The notes: generated by a model not told the origin, from the sequence alone. A stretch of DNA of 64,000 nt from Syntrophaceae bacterium UBA6078 (GCA_002428735.1 DIXO01000053.1:49153-113152); one strand, 5' to 3'; counted from the first letter of the stretch, positions 16,831 to 24,277 are shown. Numbers and translations are program-made.

Positions 16831-17025
16831 GCACGTGCTCTGAATTCCGCATACTTCATGTGTGCTCCTCGAATTTCAGCTTACGCACCGAAGTATAAGA
16901 CTGGTACCCGCAACGGCAATCGCCATATAGCTGATGGAATCCGGAGAAAGTGAGACACAGCCCGACCGAATTCCGCCTTTTTTCAACAATCCACTCTTCA
17001 CTGGTTTCGACGTCCAGTTTTTTAG

Positions 17026-17084
17026 AATAAAGTATACTTTTAAACTATTTTTGTTCAATAGTATACTTTATATGCTGATGTCAA
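17026..17084 (-). promoter_or_regulatory. Promoter and putative TetR operator (copy 2) of the FabA/KAS operon
   Basis: On the minus strand a perfect TTGACA (17084-17079) is followed after 15 bases by TACTAT (17063-17058). Next to it lies the 24-base element at 17058-17035 shared with the TetR promoter. Two AGTATACT palindromes (centres near 17034 and 17063, 29 bases apart) flank the element and could contribute to binding. The arrangement mirrors that at 13911-13973. Confidence 0.6.
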
Positions 17085-17396
17085 TAGATAAAATGATCCC
17101 GAATTGTTTTGGATCGCAACTGAACGACTTTTGGCTTCAGGCCAAGGAATTCAGCGACGGGGGTATTGGGGGAAAAAGATGAACATTCCTAATCAAAGTA
17201 TACACTTTGGGAAAAAATCAATAAGGTCTTGGCGATGCGAAGATCTTAGGAAAAGTGCTGTGAAAAAGGGATGCCTTGGGATTCATGTGAATGGGTTACG
17301 GGAAAAAGGTTACATCCTGCACTTGACATTTATATGCAAAACACGCAACAAACTTATGTGTATTGTTCATATCTGTCAAATAGGCCCACATAATAC
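17085..17396. other. Intergenic stretch between the lipid operon and abiE
   Basis: About 310 bases without a convincing gene. One plus-strand frame begins MNIPNQSIHFGK near 17179 but has no family resemblance and weak coding character. A stem-loop-like TTGGCTTCAGGCCAA is present near 17130. No tRNA or attachment site could be recognised, although an element boundary could lie here. Confidence 0.35.
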
Positions 17397-17453
17397 TTGA
17401 CTTTTGATGTTAATACACGTAATTTAATTACGTGTTACGTTGATAAACATCAA
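17397..17453 (+). promoter_or_regulatory. abiE promoter embedded in nested palindromes (autoregulatory operator)
   Basis: TTGACT (17397-17402) and TAATTT (17420-17425) are separated by 17 bases. The -10 element lies inside a perfect inverted repeat at 17415-17435, with nine-base arms ACACGTAAT and ATTACGTGT around TTA. An outer inverted repeat, TTGATGTT at 17404-17411 and AACATCAA at 17446-17453, encloses it. AbiEi antitoxins are known to repress their own operon by binding inverted repeats at the promoter, so this is the expected operator. Confidence 0.7.
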
Positions 17454-17463
17454 GAGCGATCCG

Positions 17464-18270
17464 ATGAAACTCGAATTTTTTTTCAACAGACATCCTGTCT
17501 TTACGGGCGATGAGCTTGCTGCCTTCCTTAGCTCCGAAGGCCCGCGCAATCCCCGGACGCAGGAGGCCTTACTCCTCTATCACGTGAAGATGAGCCGGTT
17601 GGTCCGGGTGCGCCGTGGTCTCTATGCCGTCATCCCTACCGGGGCGTCTGCCGCATCCTATCCCGTCGATCCCTTCCTGCTGGCCTCTCGGATGACAAAG
17701 GATGCCGTGCTGGCCTACCACACGGCCATGGAGTTCCACGGCAAGGCCTATTCGGTCTACGAGCACTTCGTCTATCTTTCCGCCGCACCTGCGCGGCCCG
17801 TCAGCTTCCGGTCCCACCAGTTCAAGGGGGTGCGCTTTCCCGGGGCTCTGCCTCCCGAGGTCGCTGTCTCCTTCGACGTGGTCAAGGCCAATCGCGCGGG
17901 TCTGGAGGTCCGGGTGACGGGCCTGGAAAGGACCTTCGTGGACGTACTCCACCGGCCCGGCCTGACTGGGAGTTGGGAGGAGATATGGCGCTCCCTTGAG
18001 TCCGTGGAGTTTTTCGATCTCGACAAGGTGACTGCCTACGTGCAACATCTCGGCAACGCCACGACCGCGGCCAAGGTCGGCTTCTTCCTGGAGCAGCACC
18101 GGGAAGGCCTAATGGTCGACGAGGCGCACCTGAGTGCCCTCCGCGACCTCCGGCCACAACACCCTCACTACCTGGAACGCAGCCGGCGGAAAGCGGGACA
18201 CTTCGTGGCCGCCTGGAACCTCGTCGTTCCCCAAGAGATCTACGAGAGATCGTGGGAGGAACCCTCATGA
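17464..18270 (+). CDS. abiEi: AbiEi-type antitoxin and autorepressor
   Basis: A 268-residue protein of the AbiEi family. An N-terminal winged helix (FTGDELAAFLSSEGPRNPRT, then RLVRVRRGLYAV) is followed by the conserved middle segment VLAYHTAMEFHG and the C-terminal antitoxin domain with VTGLERTFVDVLHRP. It represses the operon through the palindromes just upstream and neutralises the AbiEii toxin. The ATG at 17464 is preferred; a TTG at 17440 would add eight residues overlapping the operator. Its stop overlaps the toxin start by four bases (ATGA). Confidence 0.87.
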   Translation: MKLEFFFNRHPVFTGDELAAFLSSEGPRNPRTQEALLLYHVKMSRLVRVRRGLYAVIPTGASAASYPVDPFLLASRMTKDAVLAYHTAMEFHGKAYSVYEHFVYLSAAPARPVSFRSHQFKGVRFPGALPPEVAVSFDVVKANRAGLEVRVTGLERTFVDVLHRPGLTGSWEEIWRSLESVEFFDLDKVTAYVQHLGNATTAAKVGFFLEQHREGLMVDEAHLSALRDLRPQHPHYLERSRRKAGHFVAAWNLVVPQEIYERSWEEPS

Positions 18271-19235
18271 AGATCTCCCCTGAAACGCTCGCCGTCCAGT
18301 CGGAGGCCACCGGTTTTCGCCCGGACATGCTGGAAAAGGTCGCGCTGCTGCTCCAACTGCTCGATGCCATCCGTAGCCATCCCTTCCTCAAGGACAAGTT
18401 GGTCCTCAAGGGCGGCACGGCCCTGAACCTCTTCATTTTCGCCGTTCCCCGCCTTTCGGTTGATATCGATTTCAATTACGTGGGTGCGGCGGACCGGGAA
18501 ACGATGCTCCTGGAACGGCCCAAGGTCGAGCAGGCCCTGCAGGCGGTCTTTTCCCGGGAGGGATACACGGTCCGGCGCGTGCCCACGGAGCATGCGGGCG
18601 GCAAATGGCAGCTCCGATATCCAAGCGCCGGCGGCCAGGGAGGCAACCTGGAAGTGGATGTCAATTTCATGTTCCGGATCCCCCTGTGGCCGGTGCAGCG
18701 GATTGATTCACAGCCGGTCGGAATCTGGCAGGCTACAGGCATCCCTGTGGTGGATGTCCATGAACTCGCGGCGGGCAAGCTCTCGGCATTGCTCTCGCGG
18801 CGGCAGGCGCGGGATCTGTTCGATTGCAGCAACCTCTTCCGTCTGGGTGGCCTCGATCGGGAAAGGCTGCGTTTGGCCTTTGTCGTCTACGGCGCCATGA
18901 GTCGCACCGACTGGCGAACTATTGCACTGAAGGATGTGGATGTCGATACCGCCGATCTGGAACAAAAACTCATCCCCACGCTAAGGTCCGCAGGGAGCGA
19001 ATATATCCGGAAGGATCAGTTTGGGAAGGGGCTTGTCGAGGACTGCCGTAATCTTCTTGCCAGCTTGCTGCCGTTCACCGCGCCGGAGCAGAAATTTCTC
19101 GATCGGATTTTGGACATGGGCGAGATAGCCCCCGAGCTGCTGACCAGTGATGAGGCCCTGCAGAACCGCATCCGGCGCCATCCGCTTCTGGAATGGAAAG
19201 CCGTGAATGTAAGAAGCCACAAGAAGGGTCGTTGA
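18267..19235 (+). CDS. abiEii: AbiEii nucleotidyltransferase toxin
   Basis: A 322-residue DNA-polymerase-beta-fold nucleotidyltransferase. The family motifs are KGGTALNLF (residues 48-56) with its GG-T pair and SVDIDFNY with the metal-binding D66 and D68. A further conserved lysine is likely in HELAAGKLSALLSRRQ and the conserved aspartate in RDLFD. AbiEii toxins act as type IV or related toxins that block growth, causing phage abortive infection and stabilising mobile elements. Translation is coupled to abiEi through ATGA. The pair lies at the edge of the probable conjugative element. Confidence 0.88.
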   Translation: MKISPETLAVQSEATGFRPDMLEKVALLLQLLDAIRSHPFLKDKLVLKGGTALNLFIFAVPRLSVDIDFNYVGAADRETMLLERPKVEQALQAVFSREGYTVRRVPTEHAGGKWQLRYPSAGGQGGNLEVDVNFMFRIPLWPVQRIDSQPVGIWQATGIPVVDVHELAAGKLSALLSRRQARDLFDCSNLFRLGGLDRERLRLAFVVYGAMSRTDWRTIALKDVDVDTADLEQKLIPTLRSAGSEYIRKDQFGKGLVEDCRNLLASLLPFTAPEQKFLDRILDMGEIAPELLTSDEALQNRIRRHPLLEWKAVNVRSHKKGR

Positions 19236-19388
19236 AAATCCATTCCTTTCCAATGAGGCATAAAAAAGTCCTCAGGAGTGATGCCCAGCCTTCACTATCC
19301 AATTTTTTGGTCATTACTTGGTCATTACTTTACAAAATATATCCCCGGGTTTCCCTGCATTTCCTTTGTGCACCTTAGGCAAGAAAAA

Positions 19389-19429
19389 CGGGATAACTAC
19401 TTGAAATATCACTTTCTTTCGTTATCCCG
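19389..19429. repeat. Inverted repeat at the probable element edge
   Basis: Nine-base arms CGGGATAAC (19389-19397) and GTTATCCCG (19421-19429) are separated by 23 bases, next to the integrase remnant. A tandem GGTCATTACTT repeat lies about 75 bases away (19310-19331). These could be integrase arm sites, an attachment-site relic or a terminator without a T-tract; none is proven. Confidence 0.4.
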
Positions 19430-19682
19430 TCTTATCCCTCGTTGTCCCCGACCGTGCGTTCTCCCGCTTCTGGCTGCGCCTCTTCCCTTCAGCATCCCTT
19501 GCCTCCTGAATGGAGAAACCTATGCACTCTCGTTTCTGCTTTCTCCCGGGAAGATAATAGCTGATCCAGAAGCGGACCTTCTGGGACCGCTTCGCCTTGT
19601 CCAGATCTTCGCCACAATGGCAAAGCTTAGTTCTTACGCTTTGCTTTTTGTGGCAAACCGGACATTCTGCAAACACCGCCAT
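19422..19682 (-). pseudogene. Tyrosine-integrase N-terminal remnant
   Basis: 86 residues beginning with a zinc-finger-like CPVCHKKQ and LCHCGED pair, followed by the arm-binding-domain pattern KVRFWISYYLPGRKQKRE and GFSIQEARDAEGKRRSQKRE seen at the start of deltaproteobacterial tyrosine recombinases. Those proteins are roughly 400 residues long. Here the frame stops after a short unrelated tail, so the core-binding and catalytic domains (R..HxxR..Y) are missing. A deletion between the element and its flank is the simplest explanation. A genuine short zinc-ribbon protein is less likely. Confidence 0.6.
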
Positions 19683-19729
19683 CTTCTTTTCCTCCTTTCT
19701 TTGCCGTTTTCGTTCGATTCACTGCCTGT

Positions 19730-19909
19730 TTAAACTTTTTCCCCTTCCGATTCGATATAGGCCAGGGCCAATTTCAAAAAGGGAGGAACCTTCATAATCC
19801 CACGCTCCCAGCGGGAAACGGTCATTACATCAACTCCCAGGATGCGGGCCAATTTCCCCTGAGAATATCCAGTCCGTTCCCGCCATTGTTTCAGTTCGTG
19901 GGATTCCAT
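19730..19909 (-). CDS. XRE-family helix-turn-helix regulator, short
   Basis: A 59-residue protein starting at MESHELKQWRERTG. The Cro/C1-type helix-turn-helix spans residues ~5-50 (GYSQGKLARILGVDVMTVSR, then WERG). The open frame extends upstream by 16 codons, but the shorter start fits the family. Such small XRE proteins usually regulate mobile-element excision or toxin-antitoxin genes. It sits between the integrase remnant and the excisionase-like gene on the same strand. Confidence 0.72.
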   Translation of the reverse strand: MESHELKQWRERTGYSQGKLARILGVDVMTVSRWERGIMKVPPFLKLALAYIESEGEKV

Positions 19910-19987
19910 ACCTGCTGTATAGACTTTTCGTCTATATTTCGCAAGCAATTTCATCAAGGGGCCAGAAGTCGATTCCAGGTTCCCCGG

Positions 19988-20206
19988 CTACGCAGCCGGC
20001 AACGAGTCCAGGTATGCATCCAGATCCTTCACGTCGAAAAGAACCCTTCCGCCGATGCGCTTCGGCTTTATCGGAAAAGGATCGGCCGCCCTGGGTCCTA
20101 TCCTGTTGCGAATGGTTTTGGATGCAAGCCCGAGATACAGAGCCGCCTCGTCTACAGACAACATTCTCGGCTTGATCTCCCTTTTCACCATGATCTCTTT
20201 CTTCAT
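19988..20206 (-). CDS. Excisionase/MerR-type helix-turn-helix protein
   Basis: 72 residues with a winged-helix of the excisionase family: LSVDEAALYLGLASKTIRNR, then RIGGRVLFDVKDLDAYLDSL. Such proteins bind DNA beside integrases and direct excision, or act as small regulators. Its place two genes from the integrase remnant supports an excisionase-like role in the element. Confidence 0.75.
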   Translation of the reverse strand: MKKEIMVKREIKPRMLSVDEAALYLGLASKTIRNRIGPRAADPFPIKPKRIGGRVLFDVKDLDAYLDSLPAA

Positions 20207-20263
20207 GATAACCTCTTTACACGAATCGCTTTTGAATGGCGACTTTGGCTTGACGTGAAACCT

Positions 20264-20524
20264 TCAGAAATCACCCAGAACGTCTTTCAGCTTGTCCGGG
20301 ACGCCTCGACGGAGCGGCGCATCATCTTTTTTCCCCGGCACCGCGCCAGGCGCTTCCTTCGAGAGCATCTCATAAACTTCCCTGCCGCCGACCGTGTCGA
20401 AATAAACCTTGAGGGCTCTCTGTATGACCCGCCCGCGGTCCGGCTGGGAAATCGAGCGGATCTTCCGGATCAATTCATCGTCCGTCAGGGTGATCCTCAG
20501 GGTTATTTCACGCTTCGTGGTCAT
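20264..20524 (-). CDS. Ribbon-helix-helix partner of ParM (ParR/StbB-like)
   Basis: 86 residues. The N-terminal ~45 residues match a ribbon-helix-helix pattern (strand EITLRITLT, then helices DDELIRKIRSIS and DRGRVIQRALKVYF); the tail is polar. The start is set at 20524, where ATGA overlaps the ParM stop; the longer frame reaching 20695 is antisense-like extension. Small RHH proteins paired with actin-like ATPases bind centromere repeats and link DNA to the filament. Confidence 0.72.
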   Translation of the reverse strand: MTTKREITLRITLTDDELIRKIRSISQPDRGRVIQRALKVYFDTVGGREVYEMLSKEAPGAVPGKKDDAPLRRGVPDKLKDVLGDF

Positions 20525-21483
20525 TTCCCTGATTCCACGTCCAGCGCCTTCAGAAAACCCCTCGCGTTGGCATACTCGGGGTGATCGGGCACGTGAACGA
20601 GCGGCCGGTATTCCTCCGGGATGTGCTCCTGGAGGTAATAGGCGCCTCCGCCGGCGATGATGACCTTCTCCGCGCGCTGTATCCTCGCCATCCATTTCGA
20701 GTGCACTTCCTGGATCAGCCAGTCCATGTATTTCTCCGCCGATTCTCTGACCAACTCAGTGAGATCCCGCTCCGCGCCGTACACCCGGATCCTGCCTTGG
20801 CGAAGTACGTCCTTCGATTCCTGTTCGGAAAGATCAAGTTGCATCCGGACCTTGATTTCCCTGGCGAGGTCCAGGGAGATCTTCGACACCCCATGCCTCT
20901 CCAGAGTGTCGGATTCGCCCTTGACGATCCTCCCTCGCTCGACCACGATTATGTCCACGGTGTTGAATCCGATATCGAGAATGATCATGTCACGGTCCGT
21001 CCGCGCGTTGACGTCTCCCGCCTGGGACAGCCGGTAGTCCGCGAGAACCCCGAGACCCTGGGGATAGAACCGCGCGTTCAATTCCAATACCTCGCGGCCC
21101 ACCTCGATCCGTTGCAGGAGGGGAACGAGTTCCTTCAGGTTCGCTTCCGTGTAATGGGAAAGGGGGAGTCCCATGGCGACGTCCGTGACGAGTTCACCGG
21201 TCTTCCCGTGGATTTTCTTCACCGCCTTGAAGACGAAAAGGGGCGAGTACCTCTTCATGAACTCGAAGCTCCGCGTCGAAAAGGCGCCGAACAAGGCCTC
21301 CCTGCCGACGAGGTATTTCCTGCCCCGGTATTCGTATTCCTCGCCCCCGGCAAAGGCCGACAGATCTCCGACTTCCCGCTCCCCGTAAGCGATCGCCGTC
21401 GGGAACTTGAGCATCTCCAGAATTCCCTCGCGCTGGTAAACGGCCTTCACGTCCCCGTACCCGACATCCAGTCCCAGATTCAT
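20521..21483 (-). CDS. parM: ParM/StbA-family actin-like segregation ATPase
   Basis: A 320-residue actin-fold protein. Phosphate-1 motif LGLDVGYGDVKAVY is at the N terminus, phosphate-2 motif ILDIGFNTVDIIVV near residue 170, and adenosine motif VIIAGGGAYYL near residue 280. Filaments of such proteins push replicated plasmids apart. Its presence with a coupled RHH partner means the element either passes through a replicating circular stage or derives from a plasmid. It is distinct from the ASKHA activase at 8-12 kb, lacking the activase cysteines. Confidence 0.85.
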   Translation of the reverse strand: MNLGLDVGYGDVKAVYQREGILEMLKFPTAIAYGEREVGDLSAFAGGEEYEYRGRKYLVGREALFGAFSTRSFEFMKRYSPLFVFKAVKKIHGKTGELVTDVAMGLPLSHYTEANLKELVPLLQRIEVGREVLELNARFYPQGLGVLADYRLSQAGDVNARTDRDMIILDIGFNTVDIIVVERGRIVKGESDTLERHGVSKISLDLAREIKVRMQLDLSEQESKDVLRQGRIRVYGAERDLTELVRESAEKYMDWLIQEVHSKWMARIQRAEKVIIAGGGAYYLQEHIPEEYRPLVHVPDHPEYANARGFLKALDVESGK

Positions 21484-21542
21484 TTGCGCACCTCCTTGGT
21501 GTTCTTCTTAAGTTTTTGCCGACAGTTCCGTCGTTTCATCAC

Positions 21543-22007
21543 TCAACCGAAATCGCGTTCATCCAGGTGATATCCCCGCCTGGCCAGGGCCTTTCGGAGC
21601 TTGACGAGATTCACCCGGTATTGGAGCGCGTGTTCCCACGGATACACCGGGTCTTCCCGCTCGTAGAGAAATTCCTTTCGGACAAGCGACTTGAGATGTT
21701 TCCTGATTGCATGCCTGCTCAAGGACGGAATCGACTCGCTGAGGATATCGTCCGCCGTTTTTTCCACCCAGCCGCTTTCGGGCGGATCGTCCTGGAACTC
21801 CTGTTTCCCGCGCGCACTTTCCTCGTGCATGAACTGGTCGAAGTCCCAGAGGCGGCCGGTCCAGCGGATGAACTCCCGCAGGATCACGGCCTCGGCATGG
21901 TTGCCGATCGTGACCTCCAGACCCTCCCTGAGAATCCGATTCGCGCGCCTGCCGGGCAAAACGAACGATTGAAGATGTGAACGGGGCATTATCGGCGTTT
22001 GGTTCAT
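21543..22007 (-). CDS. Putative winged-helix DNA-binding protein
   Basis: A 154-residue protein without a family I can name. The C-terminal half looks like a winged helix (ESIPSLSRHAIRKHLKSLVR, then KEFLYERED), similar to replication or transcription regulators; a LRRG-type basic segment follows. It starts directly downstream of the repeat-rich region at 22045-22236 and 60 bases upstream of parM, so it may bind those repeats. Confidence 0.6.
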   Translation of the reverse strand: MNQTPIMPRSHLQSFVLPGRRANRILREGLEVTIGNHAEAVILREFIRWTGRLWDFDQFMHEESARGKQEFQDDPPESGWVEKTADDILSESIPSLSRHAIRKHLKSLVRKEFLYEREDPVYPWEHALQYRVNLVKLRKALARRGYHLDERDFG

Positions 22008-22044
22008 GAATGGACCTCCTTCCTTAATTAAAGGCTGACGTGCA

Positions 22045-22236
22045 TGGTCGAGTATTCGACCATTTTCCCCTTCCGACGGGGTTTTTCGGTCGAATATTCT
22101 CCACGCCGGAAAACCCCGAAAATGATCCGGTGCGGGCCTTCGCCTGAGTCAGCATAATAATGTTTATTATGTTCGTGCGATTGAGACACTTGCCGGGGCG
22201 AACCCGGTGTGCCATCGAATGGCAAATACTCGACCA
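22045..22236. promoter_or_regulatory. Repeat-rich cis region (candidate partition site, origin or operator)
   Basis: TGGTCGAGTATT occurs at 22045-22056 within a hyphenated palindrome (TGGTCGA at 22045-22051, TCGACCA at 22056-22062). It recurs exactly in inverted orientation at 22225-22236, with a variant GGTCGAATATTC at 22088-22099. A perfect inverted repeat with arms CATAATAA and TTATTATG lies at 22153-22171, and a near-palindrome GCCATCGAATGGC at 22211-22223. The region is free of genes and lies upstream of the winged-helix/parM/RHH operon, the usual place for parC-like centromeres. Confidence 0.55.
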
Positions 22237-22286
22237 CCCGGAGAGCTTCCGGACCGTGCTCCGGACCATGGACACGTTATTTATTT

Positions 22287-23219
22287 TCATGCGCCTTCCC
22301 CCAGGCGGGTCAGCGCCCTCAGGATCTCCCGTGCGCCGGTGAATTTCTTCCTGCCGCCCGGCCCCTCGATGACGCAGGATGGTGTGGAATCGATCCGGTC
22401 ATCCCTGAGATGTTTGCCGAAGGTTTCAAAGGCCTGGGAGGAATCGACGTACCGGCACTTCAGGCCCCTTTTGTCCAGGAAGGCTTCCAGGTCCGGCAGG
22501 CTCCGGATATTTTCCTCCGCCGCCTTGAAGAGGGCGGATCTCGCCCAAAGGATCTGGGAGATTTCGCTTTTCCCAGTCACCATTCCGAAGAGGCATTTTG
22601 CGTAGAGGATTGTTTCCCTGTGGACGGGCGTATCTACGAAGGTGACTGCAGCGATCCGCCGCCTGACCAGATCGACTATGATCGACTCCAGTTCCGGCTC
22701 CATCGAGCGGCAGGGAGGACAGAAATAATCGGTGTAGATCCTCACCTTGACGAGGCCGTTCCCGAAGGAAGGTATCCGGGTGTCTTCGGCGTAAGCCGGC
22801 GTCGCCGACCCGGGAAAAAGGCAGAGGAACACGGATAACCCGATTACGGCGAAGAGAATCGCCGTCGACGGCCTGATCCTCTCAAGATGCATTGCGAAGA
22901 GAACGATGACCACGGCAGCGAAGGCGAGGCAATAGGGACAGTAAACGCCGTTCATGACCTGGAAGCCGAGTAAAAAGACTTCCCCGCCCAAGCCCAGGGA
23001 CAGCAGGATCGCGCAGGCGGCGTTCTTTTCGAGACCGCCGGCAGCTAGTACAGCCCCCATGTAAAGCATGCCCAGGTACTTGAGATCCAAGCCGAGCATG
23101 GATCCCCGCAGATACGTACAGGATTCCGAGCAGAGGCTGTAAGCCGCCATGATGGCGATCCCCGCGATCCCAAGGATGATGGTCGCGCTTCTCTTGTATC
23201 GACGCAGTTCTTTGATCAT
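22287..23219 (-). CDS. VKOR-thioredoxin fusion for disulfide formation
   Basis: A 310-residue membrane protein. The N-terminal ~170 residues form a four- to five-helix vitamin K epoxide reductase domain with the loop cysteine pair SLCSESC (about residue 28) and the active-site CPYC (about residue 95). A DsbA/thioredoxin-like domain follows with FCPPC (about residue 167) on the periplasmic side. Such fusions oxidise secreted proteins and pass electrons to quinone, replacing DsbA/DsbB. The start at 23219 follows GAAGGAGG; four bases overlap the upstream gene. In this element it probably serves the cysteine-rich conjugation proteins encoded at 58.6-64 kb. Confidence 0.84.
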   Translation of the reverse strand: MIKELRRYKRSATIILGIAGIAIMAAYSLCSESCTYLRGSMLGLDLKYLGMLYMGAVLAAGGLEKNAACAILLSLGLGGEVFLLGFQVMNGVYCPYCLAFAAVVIVLFAMHLERIRPSTAILFAVIGLSVFLCLFPGSATPAYAEDTRIPSFGNGLVKVRIYTDYFCPPCRSMEPELESIIVDLVRRRIAAVTFVDTPVHRETILYAKCLFGMVTGKSEISQILWARSALFKAAEENIRSLPDLEAFLDKRGLKCRYVDSSQAFETFGKHLRDDRIDSTPSCVIEGPGGRKKFTGAREILRALTRLGEGA

Positions 23220-23626
23220 TTGGTCCTCCTTCGAAGTTCGTTGTATGCCCTTTTCCTCAGGCGGTAGATCCTCGTAATCACCTTGGAGGTCTTCTCGACC
23301 CCGTAGTAGCGCTTGATCTCGTCGGCGACCTGCTTCACGTAAAGCTTCCCGCAATCCCGGGTGACGTGGTTCCTGTAACGGTTGACGACGTACCGTTCCC
23401 ACTTGGCCAGCTCAGCCGTGCGGACAAGGTCCTCCCTCGTGGCCCGGTCGAATTTCGCGAGCTGCGCCCTCAAGAGGACCCGATCCCCGTAAACCACGCG
23501 CACGATCTCGACGGCATGGATATCCCCGTCCGCCAGGGGATCGCCCTTGACCAGGCCCAGTTCTTGGAGGCGATGAAACACCTTGAGTGGAAGCTCGTAT
23601 TTCCTGGAGGCCTCTTCGAAGGTCAT
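23216..23626 (-). CDS. Hypothetical basic protein with MerR-like N terminus
   Basis: 136 residues, strongly basic. The beginning (MTFEEASRKYELPLKVFHRL) resembles a MerR/excisionase helix-turn-helix followed by a wing (GLVKGDPLADGDI); the rest is helical and rich in Arg and Lys. No family recognised. It overlaps its upstream and downstream neighbours by four bases each (ATGA), so it is made together with the sigma-like factor and the VKOR fusion. Confidence 0.55.
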   Translation of the reverse strand: MTFEEASRKYELPLKVFHRLQELGLVKGDPLADGDIHAVEIVRVVYGDRVLLRAQLAKFDRATREDLVRTAELAKWERYVVNRYRNHVTRDCGKLYVKQVADEIKRYYGVEKTSKVITRIYRLRKRAYNELRRRTK

Positions 23627-24219
23627 GCGCCCGCCTCGAAATATTTTCTGACCCGTTTCAGGCCGGTATCCCGGATTTCCTCAACCACCTGCCGTTTCAC
23701 CGAGAGGATCTCGGCGATGTCCGTCGTCGTGTAGTACGTATCGCTCAGGAGATAGCGCCAGACCTTTCTCTGCTTCGTGGTCATTACCTGGAGGGCCATG
23801 TCGACGAGAGCTTCGACCGTCTCCAGATCCTCCTTCCCCATGTCGGGTTCTTCCGCGAAGTTCTGGAAAAGATCCTGTGTGGGGGTGGGCGCGTATCCCC
23901 GCTCCGTGTAGTTTTCCCTGAATTCCTCGTAGCGGTTCCGGGTGACGGGATTGGAGGCCATCGTCCTGCTGTCGGCCGTGAAGAGGACCCAGAAGCAGGC
24001 CTCGAAAGGAATGCCCTGGTTCATGGAGACGTCCACGGCCGCGAGCGCCGCCGCGTAGGCCTGCTGTGTGAAATCCTCCAGGTCGTAGGGCGAGTAGCGC
24101 TGGAATTTTGTAGCTCTCCCCCTTATCTTTCTCATGTTCCGCTCGACCCACCGGACGGCCTCGGTTCGATGTGTCTCGTAATTCCCTTCCCGGGACGCGG
24201 TTGCCGCAGGTAATGCCAT
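23623..24219 (-). CDS. RNA polymerase sigma-70-like factor (ECF-like)
   Basis: 198 residues. The segment PYDLEDFTQQAYAAALAAVD (about residues 44-63) resembles sigma region 2, and the C-terminal segment MTTKQRKVWRYLL, TDIAEILSVKRQVVEEIRDT resembles region 4 with its helix-turn-helix. An acidic linker separates them. It could direct RNA polymerase to element promoters, for example the conjugation operon; it might also be a non-sigma HTH protein that kept the fold. Overlapped by the downstream gene. Confidence 0.62.
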   Translation of the reverse strand: MALPAATASREGNYETHRTEAVRWVERNMRKIRGRATKFQRYSPYDLEDFTQQAYAAALAAVDVSMNQGIPFEACFWVLFTADSRTMASNPVTRNRYEEFRENYTERGYAPTPTQDLFQNFAEEPDMGKEDLETVEALVDMALQVMTTKQRKVWRYLLSDTYYTTTDIAEILSVKRQVVEEIRDTGLKRVRKYFEAGA

Positions 24220-24277
24220 TGTCTCCTCCAGTTCAAAGTGTCTTCTCTCAGGTCCCCTGATTCACGCACCAGTACGG

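Noticed and set aside
17104..17400. Short plus-strand open frame before abiE
   Set aside because: No ribosome binding site at its start, no family resemblance, and it runs into the abiE promoter.
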